A stretch of DNA of 64,000 bases from Paenibacillus sp. J31TS4 (lineage in GTDB: Bacteria > Bacillota > Bacilli > Paenibacillales > NBRC-103111): assembly GCF_018403265.1 (NCBI RefSeq), contig NZ_BOSI01000007.1:1-64000 (forward strand), written 5' to 3'. Positions within the stretch are counted from its first letter, which is position 1; each line of letters begins with the position of its first letter. The position numbers and the translations under genes are program-made. Below the pieces are notes generated by a model. That model did no database searches, was not told the DNA's origin, and saw only the letters and a list, made by a program, of their open reading frames with translations. Shown here piece after piece: positions 24,892 through 32,527 of this stretch.

Positions 24892-26157
24892 ATGGCCGGA
24901 AACAAGGTGGAAGAGCAGGTTACTATGCAGGATATTGTAGTGGCGCATCACGCGCTGAAGGAGGTCGTGCGGCGGACGCCGCTGCAAAAGGATCCGATTC
25001 TGTCGGCCAAATACGGCTGCCAGGTGTATTTGAAGCGGGAGGACCTGCAGGTGGTTCGGTCGTTCAAGATCCGCGGAGCCTATCACTGGATCCGTTCGCT
25101 CGGCGAGGAGGACCGGGCGCGCGGCATCGTCTGCGCCAGCGCGGGCAACCACGCGCAGGGAGTCGCCTATTCGTGCCAGACGCTGCAAATTCGCGGCAAA
25201 ATCTTCATGCCCGCGACGACACCGCGGCAGAAGGTGAGCCAGGTGAGCCGGTTCGGCGGCAGCTACGTCGAGGTTATCCTGACCGGCGACACGTTCGACG
25301 ATGCGTATGACGCGGCTATCCGCGTCAGCCGGGAGGAAGGGATGACGTTCATCCACCCGTTTGACGACAAGCGGATCATCGCCGGCAACGGCACCGTGGC
25401 GATGGAGATGATGGAAGAACTGCCCGTGCCGGCCGACTACGTCTTCGTTACGGTAGGGGGCGGGGGCCTCGCTGCCGGCGTCGGCACGTATGTCAAGGCG
25501 ATCAGCCCGCGGACCCGCGTCGTCGGCGTAGAGCCGACCGGCGCGGCTTCGCTGACGCATGCGCTGGAGCGCAACGAGGTGACGGGCCTCGAGCAGATCG
25601 AGAAGTTCGTCGACGGCGCCGCCGTCAAGAAGGTCGGTCAGCTGACGTTCGAGGTGTGCCGCGACGTGCTCGACGACGTCGTGCTCGTGCCGGAGGGCAA
25701 GGTGTGTACGACGATTCTCGAGCTGTACAACGAGAATGCGATCGTCGCCGAACCGGCCGGCGCGCTGCCGATCGCCGCGCTCGACCTGTACCGGGAAGAG
25801 CTGGCGGGCAAGACAGTCGTCTGCGTCATCAGCGGAGGCAACAACGACATCGACCGGATGCAGGAGATCAAGGAGCGCTCGCTCATGTACGAGGGCCTCA
25901 AGCATTACTTCACGGTCAACTTCCCGCAGCGGGCCGGCGCCCTGCGCGAGTTTCTGGACGATGTGCTGGGGCCCAGCGACGATATTACCCGGTTCGAGTA
26001 TACCAAGAAGCACAACAAGGAGAACGGGCCGGCGCTGGTCGGCATCGAGCTGAAGTCGCGCGACGATTACGGTCCGCTGATCGAGCGCATGACGCGCAAG
26101 GGCTTCGAATATGTCGAGCTGAACAAGGATCCGCTGCTGTTCAATCTCCTCATCTGA
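24892..26157 (+). CDS. ilvA: Threonine ammonia-lyase, biosynthetic
   Basis: IlvA (421 residues, the Bacillus length) converts threonine to 2-oxobutanoate, the first step of isoleucine synthesis. The PLP lysine lies in SFKIRGAY (residues 58-65), the SAGNHAQG loop and the GGGGLAAG phosphate loop are intact. A single C-terminal ACT-like regulatory domain (from about residue 330, YFTVNFPQRAGALREFL) should give allosteric control. I chose ATG 24892 with GAAGGAGGG upstream; a frame from 24847 starts within the terminator. Regulation by an Ile T-box matches the pathway. Confidence 0.97.
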   Translation: MAGNKVEEQVTMQDIVVAHHALKEVVRRTPLQKDPILSAKYGCQVYLKREDLQVVRSFKIRGAYHWIRSLGEEDRARGIVCASAGNHAQGVAYSCQTLQIRGKIFMPATTPRQKVSQVSRFGGSYVEVILTGDTFDDAYDAAIRVSREEGMTFIHPFDDKRIIAGNGTVAMEMMEELPVPADYVFVTVGGGGLAAGVGTYVKAISPRTRVVGVEPTGAASLTHALERNEVTGLEQIEKFVDGAAVKKVGQLTFEVCRDVLDDVVLVPEGKVCTTILELYNENAIVAEPAGALPIAALDLYREELAGKTVVCVISGGNNDIDRMQEIKERSLMYEGLKHYFTVNFPQRAGALREFLDDVLGPSDDITRFEYTKKHNKENGPALVGIELKSRDDYGPLIERMTRKGFEYVELNKDPLLFNLLI

Positions 26158-26176
26158 GGAACAGCCTGCGGGCTGC

Positions 26177-26225
26177 AAAAGGCGGAGCCGCCATCCCCAC
26201 GGGATGCTGCGGCTCCGCCTTTTTT
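26177..26225. terminator. Long intrinsic terminator between ilvA and the convergent gene
   Basis: AAAAGGCGGAGCCG (26177-26190) pairs with CGGCTCCGCCTTTTT (from 26210), with an inner CATCCC/GGGATG stem. It can act in both directions. Confidence 0.92.
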
Positions 26226-26241
26226 GGTTCACGCTTCGCCC

Positions 26242-26301
26242 GAGCTGACGCCCGAGCTGACGCCCGAGCTGACGCCTGAGCTGACGCCTGAGCTGACGCC
26301 C
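26242..26301. repeat. Five tandem 12-bp repeats
   Basis: Five copies of GAGCTGACGCCY follow one another; only the last base varies (C,C,T,T,C). The array lies between the ilvA terminator and the stop codon at 26322. On either strand it would read as a 4-residue repeat, but no gene covers it. Confidence 0.95.
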
Positions 26302-26321
26302 GCCACTGATTTTGCGGCGGT

Positions 26322-27398
26322 TCATTCGTCCTTCGTCTGCCGCATCTCTTCCCACAGCATCGCGGCGATGGCCCGGTACCCGTTCGCATTGTAAAGCACG
26401 TCGTCGGCATAATACTCGTCTGTGAGCCGGCCTTGCAGATTCAAGTACTTCACCGGCTTGTCCGCGAAGTAGCCGTTGATTCGCTGCAGATTGTCCCTTA
26501 CCCGGGTGTCCGCCAGCTCCTCCGCGTGGGCGGTCTCGTTGATGCCGGCGAGGAAGACGAGCGTCTCTTTGCCCTTCTGATGCTCCATGATCTTCTCCAG
26601 CATGTAGACCTGGGGGCTTGCGTCCGTCAGGTCGAACGTCTCCCGGGATAGGGTGGACGGCACCTCCGCCGGGACGTCCGCTTCCGCCGGAACCGATTGC
26701 TCCTGCTCGGAATACGCCTGCGCCCGGCTCTCAAAATAGCGCTCGTATGCTAAGCTGGCCTGCTCAGCCAGAACATCCTTGTAGCGGATAAGCGATACCG
26801 ACGCCGCGATCTGGTCTCTCGCGTAGGCGAGCGACTGCCCGAGCCGGTTGCCCGGCGTATGGTGGCCGTTCGACGCGAGTTGAGGCTCCAGATGCGCGTA
26901 GCTGTCCCGGTCGAGATCGTGCAGCGTATCGGGCAGCAGTGCGGCGATGGCGGGTCCCGGCCGGCGCGGTGCGAAATCGTCGTACCGGACGTTCAGCACG
27001 ACCCGGTCGGTCGAGATGCCGTAGCGGTCGAGCAGCAGCAGCATTGCGTACATATCGCCCGCCTGCATGCCCGGCTGCGCCAGGTTGAAGATAGCCGGCT
27101 TGCCGTAGCCGCCTTCCTTGACGCGCAGCTGCTCCATATAATAGCCGACGGACTCTTCCGGCTGGACCGCGCTTCCGTACGCGACCGAATCCCCTAGGAT
27201 GACGATGTAGTCCCGGATCCGATTATCGTCGATCTCCACCTTGAGCCGGTCCAATAGCGCATGGTAGTTCCGGCTGTCTTGAGCGAACTTGTCCTCGCGC
27301 ACCCGGTAATCGTAGAGTGGCTCGAGAGGGAGCAGGTAAGGAAGCATCGCTTGCAGCAGGAAGAGGAACGCCACGGCGTATTTGATTGCTTTTTTCAT
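26322..27398 (-). CDS. SGNH/GDSL-like membrane-anchored or exported protein
   Basis: This 358-residue protein starts at ATG 27398, six bases after GGAGGTG; an earlier in-frame ATG at 27413 would bury that site. The N-terminus MKKAIKYAVAFLFLLQAMLPYLL is an uncleaved signal or anchor, so the protein faces the outside. IVILGDSVAYGSAV matches SGNH block I with its nucleophile Ser. The block V region reads DDVLYNANGYRAIA, keeping Asp but with no His in the usual position, so hydrolase activity is uncertain. The likely role is in surface polysaccharide or lipid modification. It appears to be transcribed alone. Confidence 0.8.
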   Translation of the reverse strand: MKKAIKYAVAFLFLLQAMLPYLLPLEPLYDYRVREDKFAQDSRNYHALLDRLKVEIDDNRIRDYIVILGDSVAYGSAVQPEESVGYYMEQLRVKEGGYGKPAIFNLAQPGMQAGDMYAMLLLLDRYGISTDRVVLNVRYDDFAPRRPGPAIAALLPDTLHDLDRDSYAHLEPQLASNGHHTPGNRLGQSLAYARDQIAASVSLIRYKDVLAEQASLAYERYFESRAQAYSEQEQSVPAEADVPAEVPSTLSRETFDLTDASPQVYMLEKIMEHQKGKETLVFLAGINETAHAEELADTRVRDNLQRINGYFADKPVKYLNLQGRLTDEYYADDVLYNANGYRAIAAMLWEEMRQTKDE

Positions 27399-27511
27399 CG
27401 GTTGCACCTCCATCGGTTCCGCTCCGCAAAAAAGCTTGACAAACCCATCTTCCTCCTAATTAACCACAATTCCGGAAGATTCATCAGCAAATTGGAACGG
27501 AGGCACAAACG

Positions 27512-27540
27512 CCAAAAAGCGCCGGATCTCTCCGGCGCTT
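27512..27540 (-). terminator. Intrinsic terminator after the flavoprotein gene
   Basis: On the minus strand, AAGCGCCGGA and TCCGGCGCTT form a 10-bp stem with a four-base loop, followed by a U-run (complement of 27514-27518). Confidence 0.92.
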
Positions 27541-27568
27541 GCTCTAGCTCTCCTGCGGATGCGAAGCC

Positions 27569-28846
27569 TTACTCGAGCGTCTGGCCGCTTGCGGCCTCGG
27601 CCGCGCTCTTGCCCGCCGTGTACCCGGTCGAGAACGCCGCCGTAATGTTGTAGCCGCCGGTATAGCCGTGAATGTCCAGCACCTCGCCGCAAAAATAAAG
27701 CCCCTGCATCAGCTTCGACTCCATCGTCCGCGGATCGATCTCCTTCAGATGGACGCCGCCGCCCGTCACGAACGCCTCTTCTATGGACAGCGTTCCGTTC
27801 ACGTTGATGGGGAACGCCTTGACGAGCTCCGCCAGCGTCTGCCACTGGGTCTTCGGCAGATTGGCGTGCGTCAGCTCGGCCTGGAGCCCCGCCTTGCGGA
27901 ACAGAATCGGCAGCATGCGCTCGGGCACGTAGCCCTTCAGCACGTTTTTAATCGCTTTTTTGGGCTCGTCGCGGACAAGCGCCAGCGTCTCCTCGAAGAT
28001 CTCGCCGGAAGACTTGTCCGGGAAGAGATCGAGCGTCAGCTTGACGGTCGGCACATCGAACTGCTTCCGGGCCTTTACGACGAACTGGCTGCAGCGCAGC
28101 ACCGCAGGACCCGACAGGCCGAAGTGCGTGAAGATCATGTCGCCGTCGTGCTGGATCAGCTTCTTCCCTTTGGGATTCCACACGGTCAGACGGATGTCCC
28201 GGAGCGAGAGGCCCTGCAGCTCCTTGCTTTGGATGAACGCCTCGGCCGACGTAAGCGGCACCTCGGTCGGGTACAGCTCGGTTACCGTATGGCCGGCACT
28301 CTCCGCCCAGGCGTAGCCGTCGCCCTCCGAGCCGGTATGCGGCACCGACTTGCCGCCGACGGCGACGATGACGGCCCTGCAGCGAAGCTCCTCGCCGGTT
28401 CGCAGCCGGACGCCCGCGACGCGACCGTCCTCGAAGAGGGGACGGTCGACGGGGCTGTTCAGCCGCATCTCCACCCCTTGGGAGCGGACCCGGTTCACCA
28501 ATGCGTCGACGACCGTCTTGGCTTTGTCGGTAACCGGGAACATGCGCCCGTTGTCCTCTTCCTTCAACCGGATGCCCAGCCCTTCAAAAAAAGCGATGAT
28601 ATCCTTGTTCCCGAACGTCGCCAGCGCGCTGTGGAGGAACCGGCCGTTGCCCGGAATGTGGCGGATCAGCTCGTCCAGCTCCTTGGCGTTCGTGACGTTG
28701 CACCGCCCGCCTCCCGAGATGCCGAGCTTGCGCCCGGGCTTGTTTCCTTTATCGAGCAGAAGGACGGAGGCGCCCCGCCCGCTCGCGGCCACACTGGCCA
28801 TGAGGCCGGCGGACCCGCTGCCGATTACGATAATGTCATAGTCCAA
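27569..28846 (-). CDS. BaiN/YtfP (HI0933-like) family flavoprotein
   Basis: This 425-residue FAD/NAD(P)-dependent oxidoreductase begins with the dinucleotide fold IIVIGSGSAGLMASVAASGRG and the family signature GRKLGISGGGRCNVTNA (about residues 38-54). The C-terminal ATGGVxxxEI-like element reads FVTGGGVHLKEID, followed by GLYFCGEVLDIHGYTGGYN. Members reduce flavins or secondary bile acids, but most have no known substrate. TTG 28846 follows AAGGAAG by nine bases and is the only plausible start. It is monocistronic. Confidence 0.93.
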   Translation of the reverse strand: MDYDIIVIGSGSAGLMASVAASGRGASVLLLDKGNKPGRKLGISGGGRCNVTNAKELDELIRHIPGNGRFLHSALATFGNKDIIAFFEGLGIRLKEEDNGRMFPVTDKAKTVVDALVNRVRSQGVEMRLNSPVDRPLFEDGRVAGVRLRTGEELRCRAVIVAVGGKSVPHTGSEGDGYAWAESAGHTVTELYPTEVPLTSAEAFIQSKELQGLSLRDIRLTVWNPKGKKLIQHDGDMIFTHFGLSGPAVLRCSQFVVKARKQFDVPTVKLTLDLFPDKSSGEIFEETLALVRDEPKKAIKNVLKGYVPERMLPILFRKAGLQAELTHANLPKTQWQTLAELVKAFPINVNGTLSIEEAFVTGGGVHLKEIDPRTMESKLMQGLYFCGEVLDIHGYTGGYNITAAFSTGYTAGKSAAEAASGQTLE

Positions 28847-28989
28847 CCTTCATCTTCCTTTGCTGTAAGCCTTGATAGCGGCGCTAGGCGCACTCTCTCT
28901 ATTGTAACCGGTTTGGCCGGCGGGGGAACAGGCGGATGATAAAACCGCGGGACGCCGCGCATACTAGGGGCAGAAAGGAGAGGATTGCC

Positions 28990-29127
28990 ATGAAGAAGGA
29001 CAAGACGGCGGGCCAATCCCCAGAGCAGGCGAAGCACGAGCGCCAGAACCGCAAGGAAGGCCGCGATTCCTTCGCCGGCTCGGTCCCCGACAAGAAGCTG
29101 AGCGGCCCGAACCGCCCGGCTGAGTAG
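28990..29127 (+). CDS. Small hydrophilic protein, 45 residues
   Basis: ATG 28990 is preceded by GAAAGGAGAGG. The 45 residues are almost all charged or polar (KKDKTAGQSPEQAKHERQN), with no predicted fold, resembling in composition the short spore-associated proteins of bacilli without matching one I know. The stop is seven bases before the DUF3905-like gene, so the two are probably cotranscribed. Confidence 0.65.
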   Translation: MKKDKTAGQSPEQAKHERQNRKEGRDSFAGSVPDKKLSGPNRPAE

Positions 29128-29134
29128 GAAGAGC

Positions 29135-29542
29135 ATGACGGATCATAAAGAAGGACCGGAGAGCTTCCGGGAGACCGGCGTTGTCGGGGACGACCGGCTG
29201 GATCCCTACGAGATCGATTTCCTCCCGGAATTCCGGGAGGGGCGGGGACCGAAGCGGCCGTTCGTCAACGAGCACGGCGTCCTGATCGGCGACCATGACT
29301 ATGTCTCGGCGGACTCTCCTCTCGAGCAGTGGAGCACGGAAACCGATCCCGCTATCATGTCGGGAGACCAGTGGGTGCATCCGTTCAAGGACATCGGCTT
29401 CCATACCGCCGAGAACCGAGATTATTTCGAGCGCGGCATCCCGCCGAAGGAAGGGATCTTCCTCCACGCGGTCCGCAATACGGCAAGCGCGGCGAAGCGT
29501 CCGCCGGAGGCGGAAGAACCGGAGGAAGGGAACCGTCGGTAG
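29135..29542 (+). CDS. DUF3905-like conserved protein
   Basis: This 135-residue protein has no known function. It has the pattern FVNEHGVLIGDHDYVSADSPLEQWS followed by ETDPAIMSGDQWVHPFKDIGF, which I associate with the Bacillus DUF3905 family found mostly in spore formers. It is acidic and soluble with no signal peptide. ATG 29135 follows the stop of the 45-residue gene by seven bases with a GGAAGAG site. The family call is from memory and only moderately certain. Confidence 0.8.
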   Translation: MTDHKEGPESFRETGVVGDDRLDPYEIDFLPEFREGRGPKRPFVNEHGVLIGDHDYVSADSPLEQWSTETDPAIMSGDQWVHPFKDIGFHTAENRDYFERGIPPKEGIFLHAVRNTASAAKRPPEAEEPEEGNRR

Positions 29543-29642
29543 GCCGGGTGTCCCGATCATACCGGGGCGCCTGAGGCCGAAGAGAGTGCCGTTCCGGGCT
29601 TCGGCGTTCCGGAGCGGCTTTTGCGCGGCGTCATCATTGTTC

Positions 29643-29671
29643 TTTCCATTCCTCCTCGGGACCTGTATAAT
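29643..29671 (+). promoter_or_regulatory. Promoter of the bacilliredoxin gene
   Basis: TTTCCA (29643-29648) and TATAAT (29666-29671) are 17 bases apart. The -10 is perfect. Confidence 0.75.
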
Positions 29672-29674
29672 AAA

Positions 29675-29693
29675 AAGTAAGTGACAATTACTT
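29675..29693. promoter_or_regulatory. Candidate redox operator AAGTAA-N7-TTACTT
   Basis: A perfect six-base dyad lies right at the expected start of transcription. Its AGTAA/TTACT arms resemble sites of HxlR/DUF24 redox repressors, but the binding protein is not identified. Confidence 0.5.
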
Positions 29694-29718
29694 ATCTCGT
29701 TAAGGAGTGAACGCTAAG

Positions 29719-30150
29719 ATGGCAATGTCTTTTGACGCATATATGCGCGATATGGTTCAGCCGATGCGCGACGAATTGACCCGGATCGGAGTTCAGGAGC
29801 TTCGTACACCGGAGGAAGTTCAGGAGCAGCTCGAGGACGCCAAGGGAACGGCGCTGCTCGTTATCAACTCCGTCTGCGGCTGTGCCGCCGGCCAATGCCG
29901 CCCGGGCGTAGCCAAGGCGCTGCAGGGAGAGGCGAAGCCCGACCACCTGTTCACCGTCTTCGCCGGACAGGATAAGGAAGCGACCGCCAAAGCCCGCGAG
30001 TACATCGACTACCCGCCGTCCTCGCCGTCGATCGCCCTGTTCAAGGACGGAGAGCTGGTGCACTTCATCCAGCGCCACCAGATCGAGGACCGGTCGGCCG
30101 ACATGATCGCCGCCGATCTGACCGAAGCCTTCGAGAAATACTGCCGGTAA
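29719..30150 (+). CDS. BrxA/BrxB family bacilliredoxin
   Basis: This 143-residue thioredoxin-like protein removes bacillithiol from oxidised proteins. The family motif SVCGCAAG holds Cys53 and Cys55, and an extra Cys60 follows in GQCRPG. It begins MAMSFDAYMRDMVQPMRDEL, close to Bacillus YphP and YqiW. ATG 29719 is preceded by AAGGAG at a slightly long distance; ATG 29725 is an alternative, and GTG 29707 touches the ribosome site and is unlikely. The strong promoter with a dyad at its start points to thiol-stress control. BrxA and BrxB cannot be told apart here. Confidence 0.94.
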   Translation: MAMSFDAYMRDMVQPMRDELTRIGVQELRTPEEVQEQLEDAKGTALLVINSVCGCAAGQCRPGVAKALQGEAKPDHLFTVFAGQDKEATAKAREYIDYPPSSPSIALFKDGELVHFIQRHQIEDRSADMIAADLTEAFEKYCR

Positions 30151-30171
30151 GCATTCCGGGCAGCTAACGCC

Positions 30172-30214
30172 AATAACCCCCCAAGGCCTGGACTGTCCCA
30201 GGCTTCGGGGGGTT
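30172..30214. terminator. Intrinsic terminator after the bacilliredoxin gene
   Basis: AACCCCCC and GGGGGGTT form the outer stem and GCCTGG/CCAGGC the inner stem, followed by TTTG. It separates the gene from the convergent XRE regulator. Confidence 0.82.
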
Positions 30215-30258
30215 TGCTTTGTCCGGGCGTGGCTCTCCCGGCTGACTCCGCCATGCGG

Positions 30259-30462
30259 CTAGTCGGACTCCGGCTGATAGGAGAACAGCCCGTCGACCGG
30301 AACGCCTAGCACCCGGGAGAGCTGAAACGCGAGCTGCAGGCTCGGGTCGTACTTGTTATTCTCGATCGCGTTGATCGTCTGCCGGGTGACGCGGCATGCC
30401 TGAGCGAGGTCCTCCTGTGACAGCCTGCGTTCCTTGCGCAGCTCCTTGATCCGGTTCACCAT
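30259..30462 (-). CDS. XRE family helix-turn-helix regulator
   Basis: This 67-residue protein is a bare XRE/Cro domain (LRKERRLSQEDLAQACRVTRQTINAIENNKYDPSLQLAFQLSRVLGV), like YozG-type regulators often linked to membrane proteins. I chose ATG 30462, with TGGGGAGG about ten bases upstream on the minus strand; the frame extends to 30501, but that start lies in the operator. It has a near-consensus promoter and a dyad over its start site, so it probably represses itself. No obvious partner gene lies downstream. Confidence 0.92.
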   Translation of the reverse strand: MVNRIKELRKERRLSQEDLAQACRVTRQTINAIENNKYDPSLQLAFQLSRVLGVPVDGLFSYQPESD

Positions 30463-30480
30463 CGTGCGGGGGCCTCCCCA

Positions 30481-30502
30481 AATGTCTAACATATTTGACA
30501 TT
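30481..30502. promoter_or_regulatory. Operator dyad at the XRE gene start site
   Basis: AATGTC-N10-GACATT extends to an eight-of-nine match when inner bases are counted. It begins just after the -10 of the minus-strand promoter, an arrangement that blocks initiation when bound. Confidence 0.65.
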
Positions 30503-30503
30503 C

Positions 30504-30532
30504 AGTATACGGGCGTGAGCTCGCTCTGTCAA
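30504..30532 (-). promoter_or_regulatory. Near-consensus promoter of the XRE gene
   Basis: On the minus strand, TTGACA (30532-30527) and TATACT (30509-30504) are separated by exactly 17 bases; eleven of twelve positions match the consensus. Confidence 0.9.
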
Positions 30533-30686
30533 AAGGCAGCCGAGCCGTCCTATGTATTCCGTCGGCATAATGGGTCTTCCCGTACCCGCTGATCGGATAA
30601 AGAACGATTAGAGCGAAGGCGTATATGGGTAAGGGGATGGGAAGGGTCCCCCCAAGAGTTGCGGTCCTCCGGCATGTCCGCCGAGG

Positions 30687-31400
30687 TCAGTCCACCTTAG
30701 GAACGATCCGCCGCATCCGCTCCCGAATCGCTTCGGTTCTCTCCTCGCCGACGCGCTCGGCGACGATCCGATAGCCGGCGGACAGGTTGGGCTTACGTTT
30801 TATATTGTGGGCGTCGGTAGCAAGCGTGAAAGCGAGGTCTTGGTCGACGAGCCATTCTGCGAATGCCTGAGCCTCCTTGTTGTAATTGCCGGCCAGGCTG
30901 TCGGCAGACACTTGAGTCCAGGCGCCGAGGCTGATCAGGTTGGTCAGCAGCTCCGGTTCGTCCCGGAAGAAGGCGTGCCGCTCGGGATGGGGAATGATCG
31001 GCGTGATGCCGAGCCCCGTCAAGTAGCGGACCGCTTTCTCAGAATCGGGATGATAGCCGGACCACGGCTCCTCGAGCAGCACGAAGCTGCCGGTAGGGCC
31101 GAGCAGCTGGACGCTTTGGTTCTCGATGATCTGCGTCAGCTCGGCGGCTCCGGCCAGCTGCACTTCCTGGCCGGCGTGGAGCGTAATGCCGATGGCCGCT
31201 TCGTCCAGCGCCTGCTGCAGCTGCTCGACGGACGCCCGCACGAAGGCCGCGTCCGGAGCGTAGACCGAGTTGTAATGTGGCGTTGCGATAATATGGCGCA
31301 CTCCGTCCTCATAAGAGATACGCGCCATCGCAAGCGCTTCCTCGAGATCGCCGGCTCCGTCGTCGATCCCGGGAAGAATGTGGCAGTGAATATCGATCAT
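30687..31400 (-). CDS. CpsB/YwqE-type tyrosine-protein phosphatase
   Basis: This 237-residue PHP-domain metallophosphatase dephosphorylates protein tyrosines and in its relatives controls capsule or exopolysaccharide synthesis. Metal-binding motifs are MIDIHCHILPGIDDGAGD (1-18), TPHYN, IIPHPERH (about residue 135) and LATDAHN (about 195). ATG 31400 follows AGGAGG. No tyrosine kinase or exopolysaccharide genes are nearby, so it stands apart from the usual cluster. It is divergent from nadE across a dyad-rich spacer. Confidence 0.93.
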   Translation of the reverse strand: MIDIHCHILPGIDDGAGDLEEALAMARISYEDGVRHIIATPHYNSVYAPDAAFVRASVEQLQQALDEAAIGITLHAGQEVQLAGAAELTQIIENQSVQLLGPTGSFVLLEEPWSGYHPDSEKAVRYLTGLGITPIIPHPERHAFFRDEPELLTNLISLGAWTQVSADSLAGNYNKEAQAFAEWLVDQDLAFTLATDAHNIKRKPNLSAGYRIVAERVGEERTEAIRERMRRIVPKVD

Positions 31401-31445
31401 GGGAAGGCCTCCTCTTGGGTTGGTTCTTCCGTAATGCTAGCAAAC

Positions 31446-31465
31446 AGCTGGATAAAAATCCAGCT
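31446..31465. repeat. Dyad AGCTGGAT-N4-ATCCAGCT
   Basis: A perfect eight-base inverted repeat with an all-A loop lies between the divergent phosphatase and nadE genes. It could be an operator or an mRNA hairpin; there is no T-run. Confidence 0.6.
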
Positions 31466-31524
31466 ATTGGATAGTCTGTCGGTAGAGGGATGCCGGCCCC
31501 GCGAGGCCGGTCTGACATGCCGTG

Positions 31525-31539
31525 CAAGCAAATTGCTTG
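31525..31539. promoter_or_regulatory. Perfect palindrome over the nadE -35 box
   Basis: CAAGCAAATTGCTTG has perfect seven-base arms around one A. Its right arm contains the -35 (TTGCTT), so a bound repressor would exclude RNA polymerase. Confidence 0.6.
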
Positions 31540-31561
31540 TCTATGCGGCCTGGTCTATACT
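31533..31561 (+). promoter_or_regulatory. Promoter of nadE
   Basis: TTGCTT (31533-31538) and TATACT (31556-31561) are 17 bases apart, with the start near 31568 and the gene at 31596. Confidence 0.82.
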
Positions 31562-31595
31562 TAAGGCAAAACGGAATGGAAAGGATGAACGTGCG

Positions 31596-32405
31596 ATGAG
31601 TCTGCAGCAGGAAATTATTCGTCAATTGGGCGTCAAGCCCCAGATCGACGTAGAGGAAGAAATCCGCCGGCGGGTTGACTTCTTGAAGGATTATATCGTG
31701 AAGGCGGGAGTAAACGGGCTGCTCATCGCCATCAGCGGCGGGCTGGACAGCGCCGTCGTCGCCGGCCTGTGCAAGCGGGCGACCGATGAGCTGACCAAGG
31801 AGCAGAACAAGGAATACATGACGCTCGGCGTGTTCCAGCCTTACGGCGAGCAGGTCGACATCGCCGACAGCTATGCAACGGCCGAAGCGTTCGACCTCAA
31901 GTACAAGGTGGAGACGAATATCGAGGACTCGGTGGACGAGATCGCCCTCGAGACCGAGCACGCGCTGCGTGCGATCGGCCGCAGCCAGCATATGAGCAAG
32001 GAAGGCAAGGGCAACATCAAGGCCCGCACGCGAATGGTCGTGCAATATGCGCTTGCCTTTGAGCTGAACCTGCTCGTTGTCGGCACTGACCACGCGTCCG
32101 AGGCGATCACCGGGTTCTTCACGAAGTGGGGCGACGGAGCTGTGGATATCACTCCGCTCAGCTCGCTGAACAAGCGGCAGGTGCGGGAGCTCGGCCGCTC
32201 GCTCGGCGTTCCGAAGAGCATCCTCGACAAGACGCCGACGGCCGGCCTTTGGCCGGGGCAGACCGACGAGGGTGAGCTTGGGGTCAGCTACGAAGACAAC
32301 AGCGACTACCTGGAAGGCAAGGAGATTGGCACCGACGCCAAGGAGCGTCTGGAGCGCGCTTATCTCCGTACGAATCATAAGCGCAACGAGATCCCGGGCA
32401 TTTAA
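31596..32405 (+). CDS. nadE: NAD(+) synthetase, ammonia-dependent
   Basis: NadE (269 residues) makes NAD+ from deamido-NAD+, ammonia and ATP, the last step of the pathway. The pyrophosphatase loop SGGLDS is at residues 47-52, and KARTRMVVQYALAFELNLLVVGTDHASE matches the family core. It lacks a glutaminase domain, so ammonia is the nitrogen source. I chose ATG 31596, ten bases after AAGGA, because it matches the Bacillus NadE start; the frame runs far upstream without a ribosome site. The palindrome over its promoter suggests regulation. Confidence 0.96.
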   Translation: MSLQQEIIRQLGVKPQIDVEEEIRRRVDFLKDYIVKAGVNGLLIAISGGLDSAVVAGLCKRATDELTKEQNKEYMTLGVFQPYGEQVDIADSYATAEAFDLKYKVETNIEDSVDEIALETEHALRAIGRSQHMSKEGKGNIKARTRMVVQYALAFELNLLVVGTDHASEAITGFFTKWGDGAVDITPLSSLNKRQVRELGRSLGVPKSILDKTPTAGLWPGQTDEGELGVSYEDNSDYLEGKEIGTDAKERLERAYLRTNHKRNEIPGI

Positions 32406-32527
32406 ACGGGAAGAGATACAGGAAAACCGGCGGGGACGGAGACAGACAGAACCGAATGAGGCAGGAAGACACATGCCGGCATTCGGCCGTGCCCGACGCG
32501 GGAGCAGGCGCAGAGGGGGAGTCGCAG

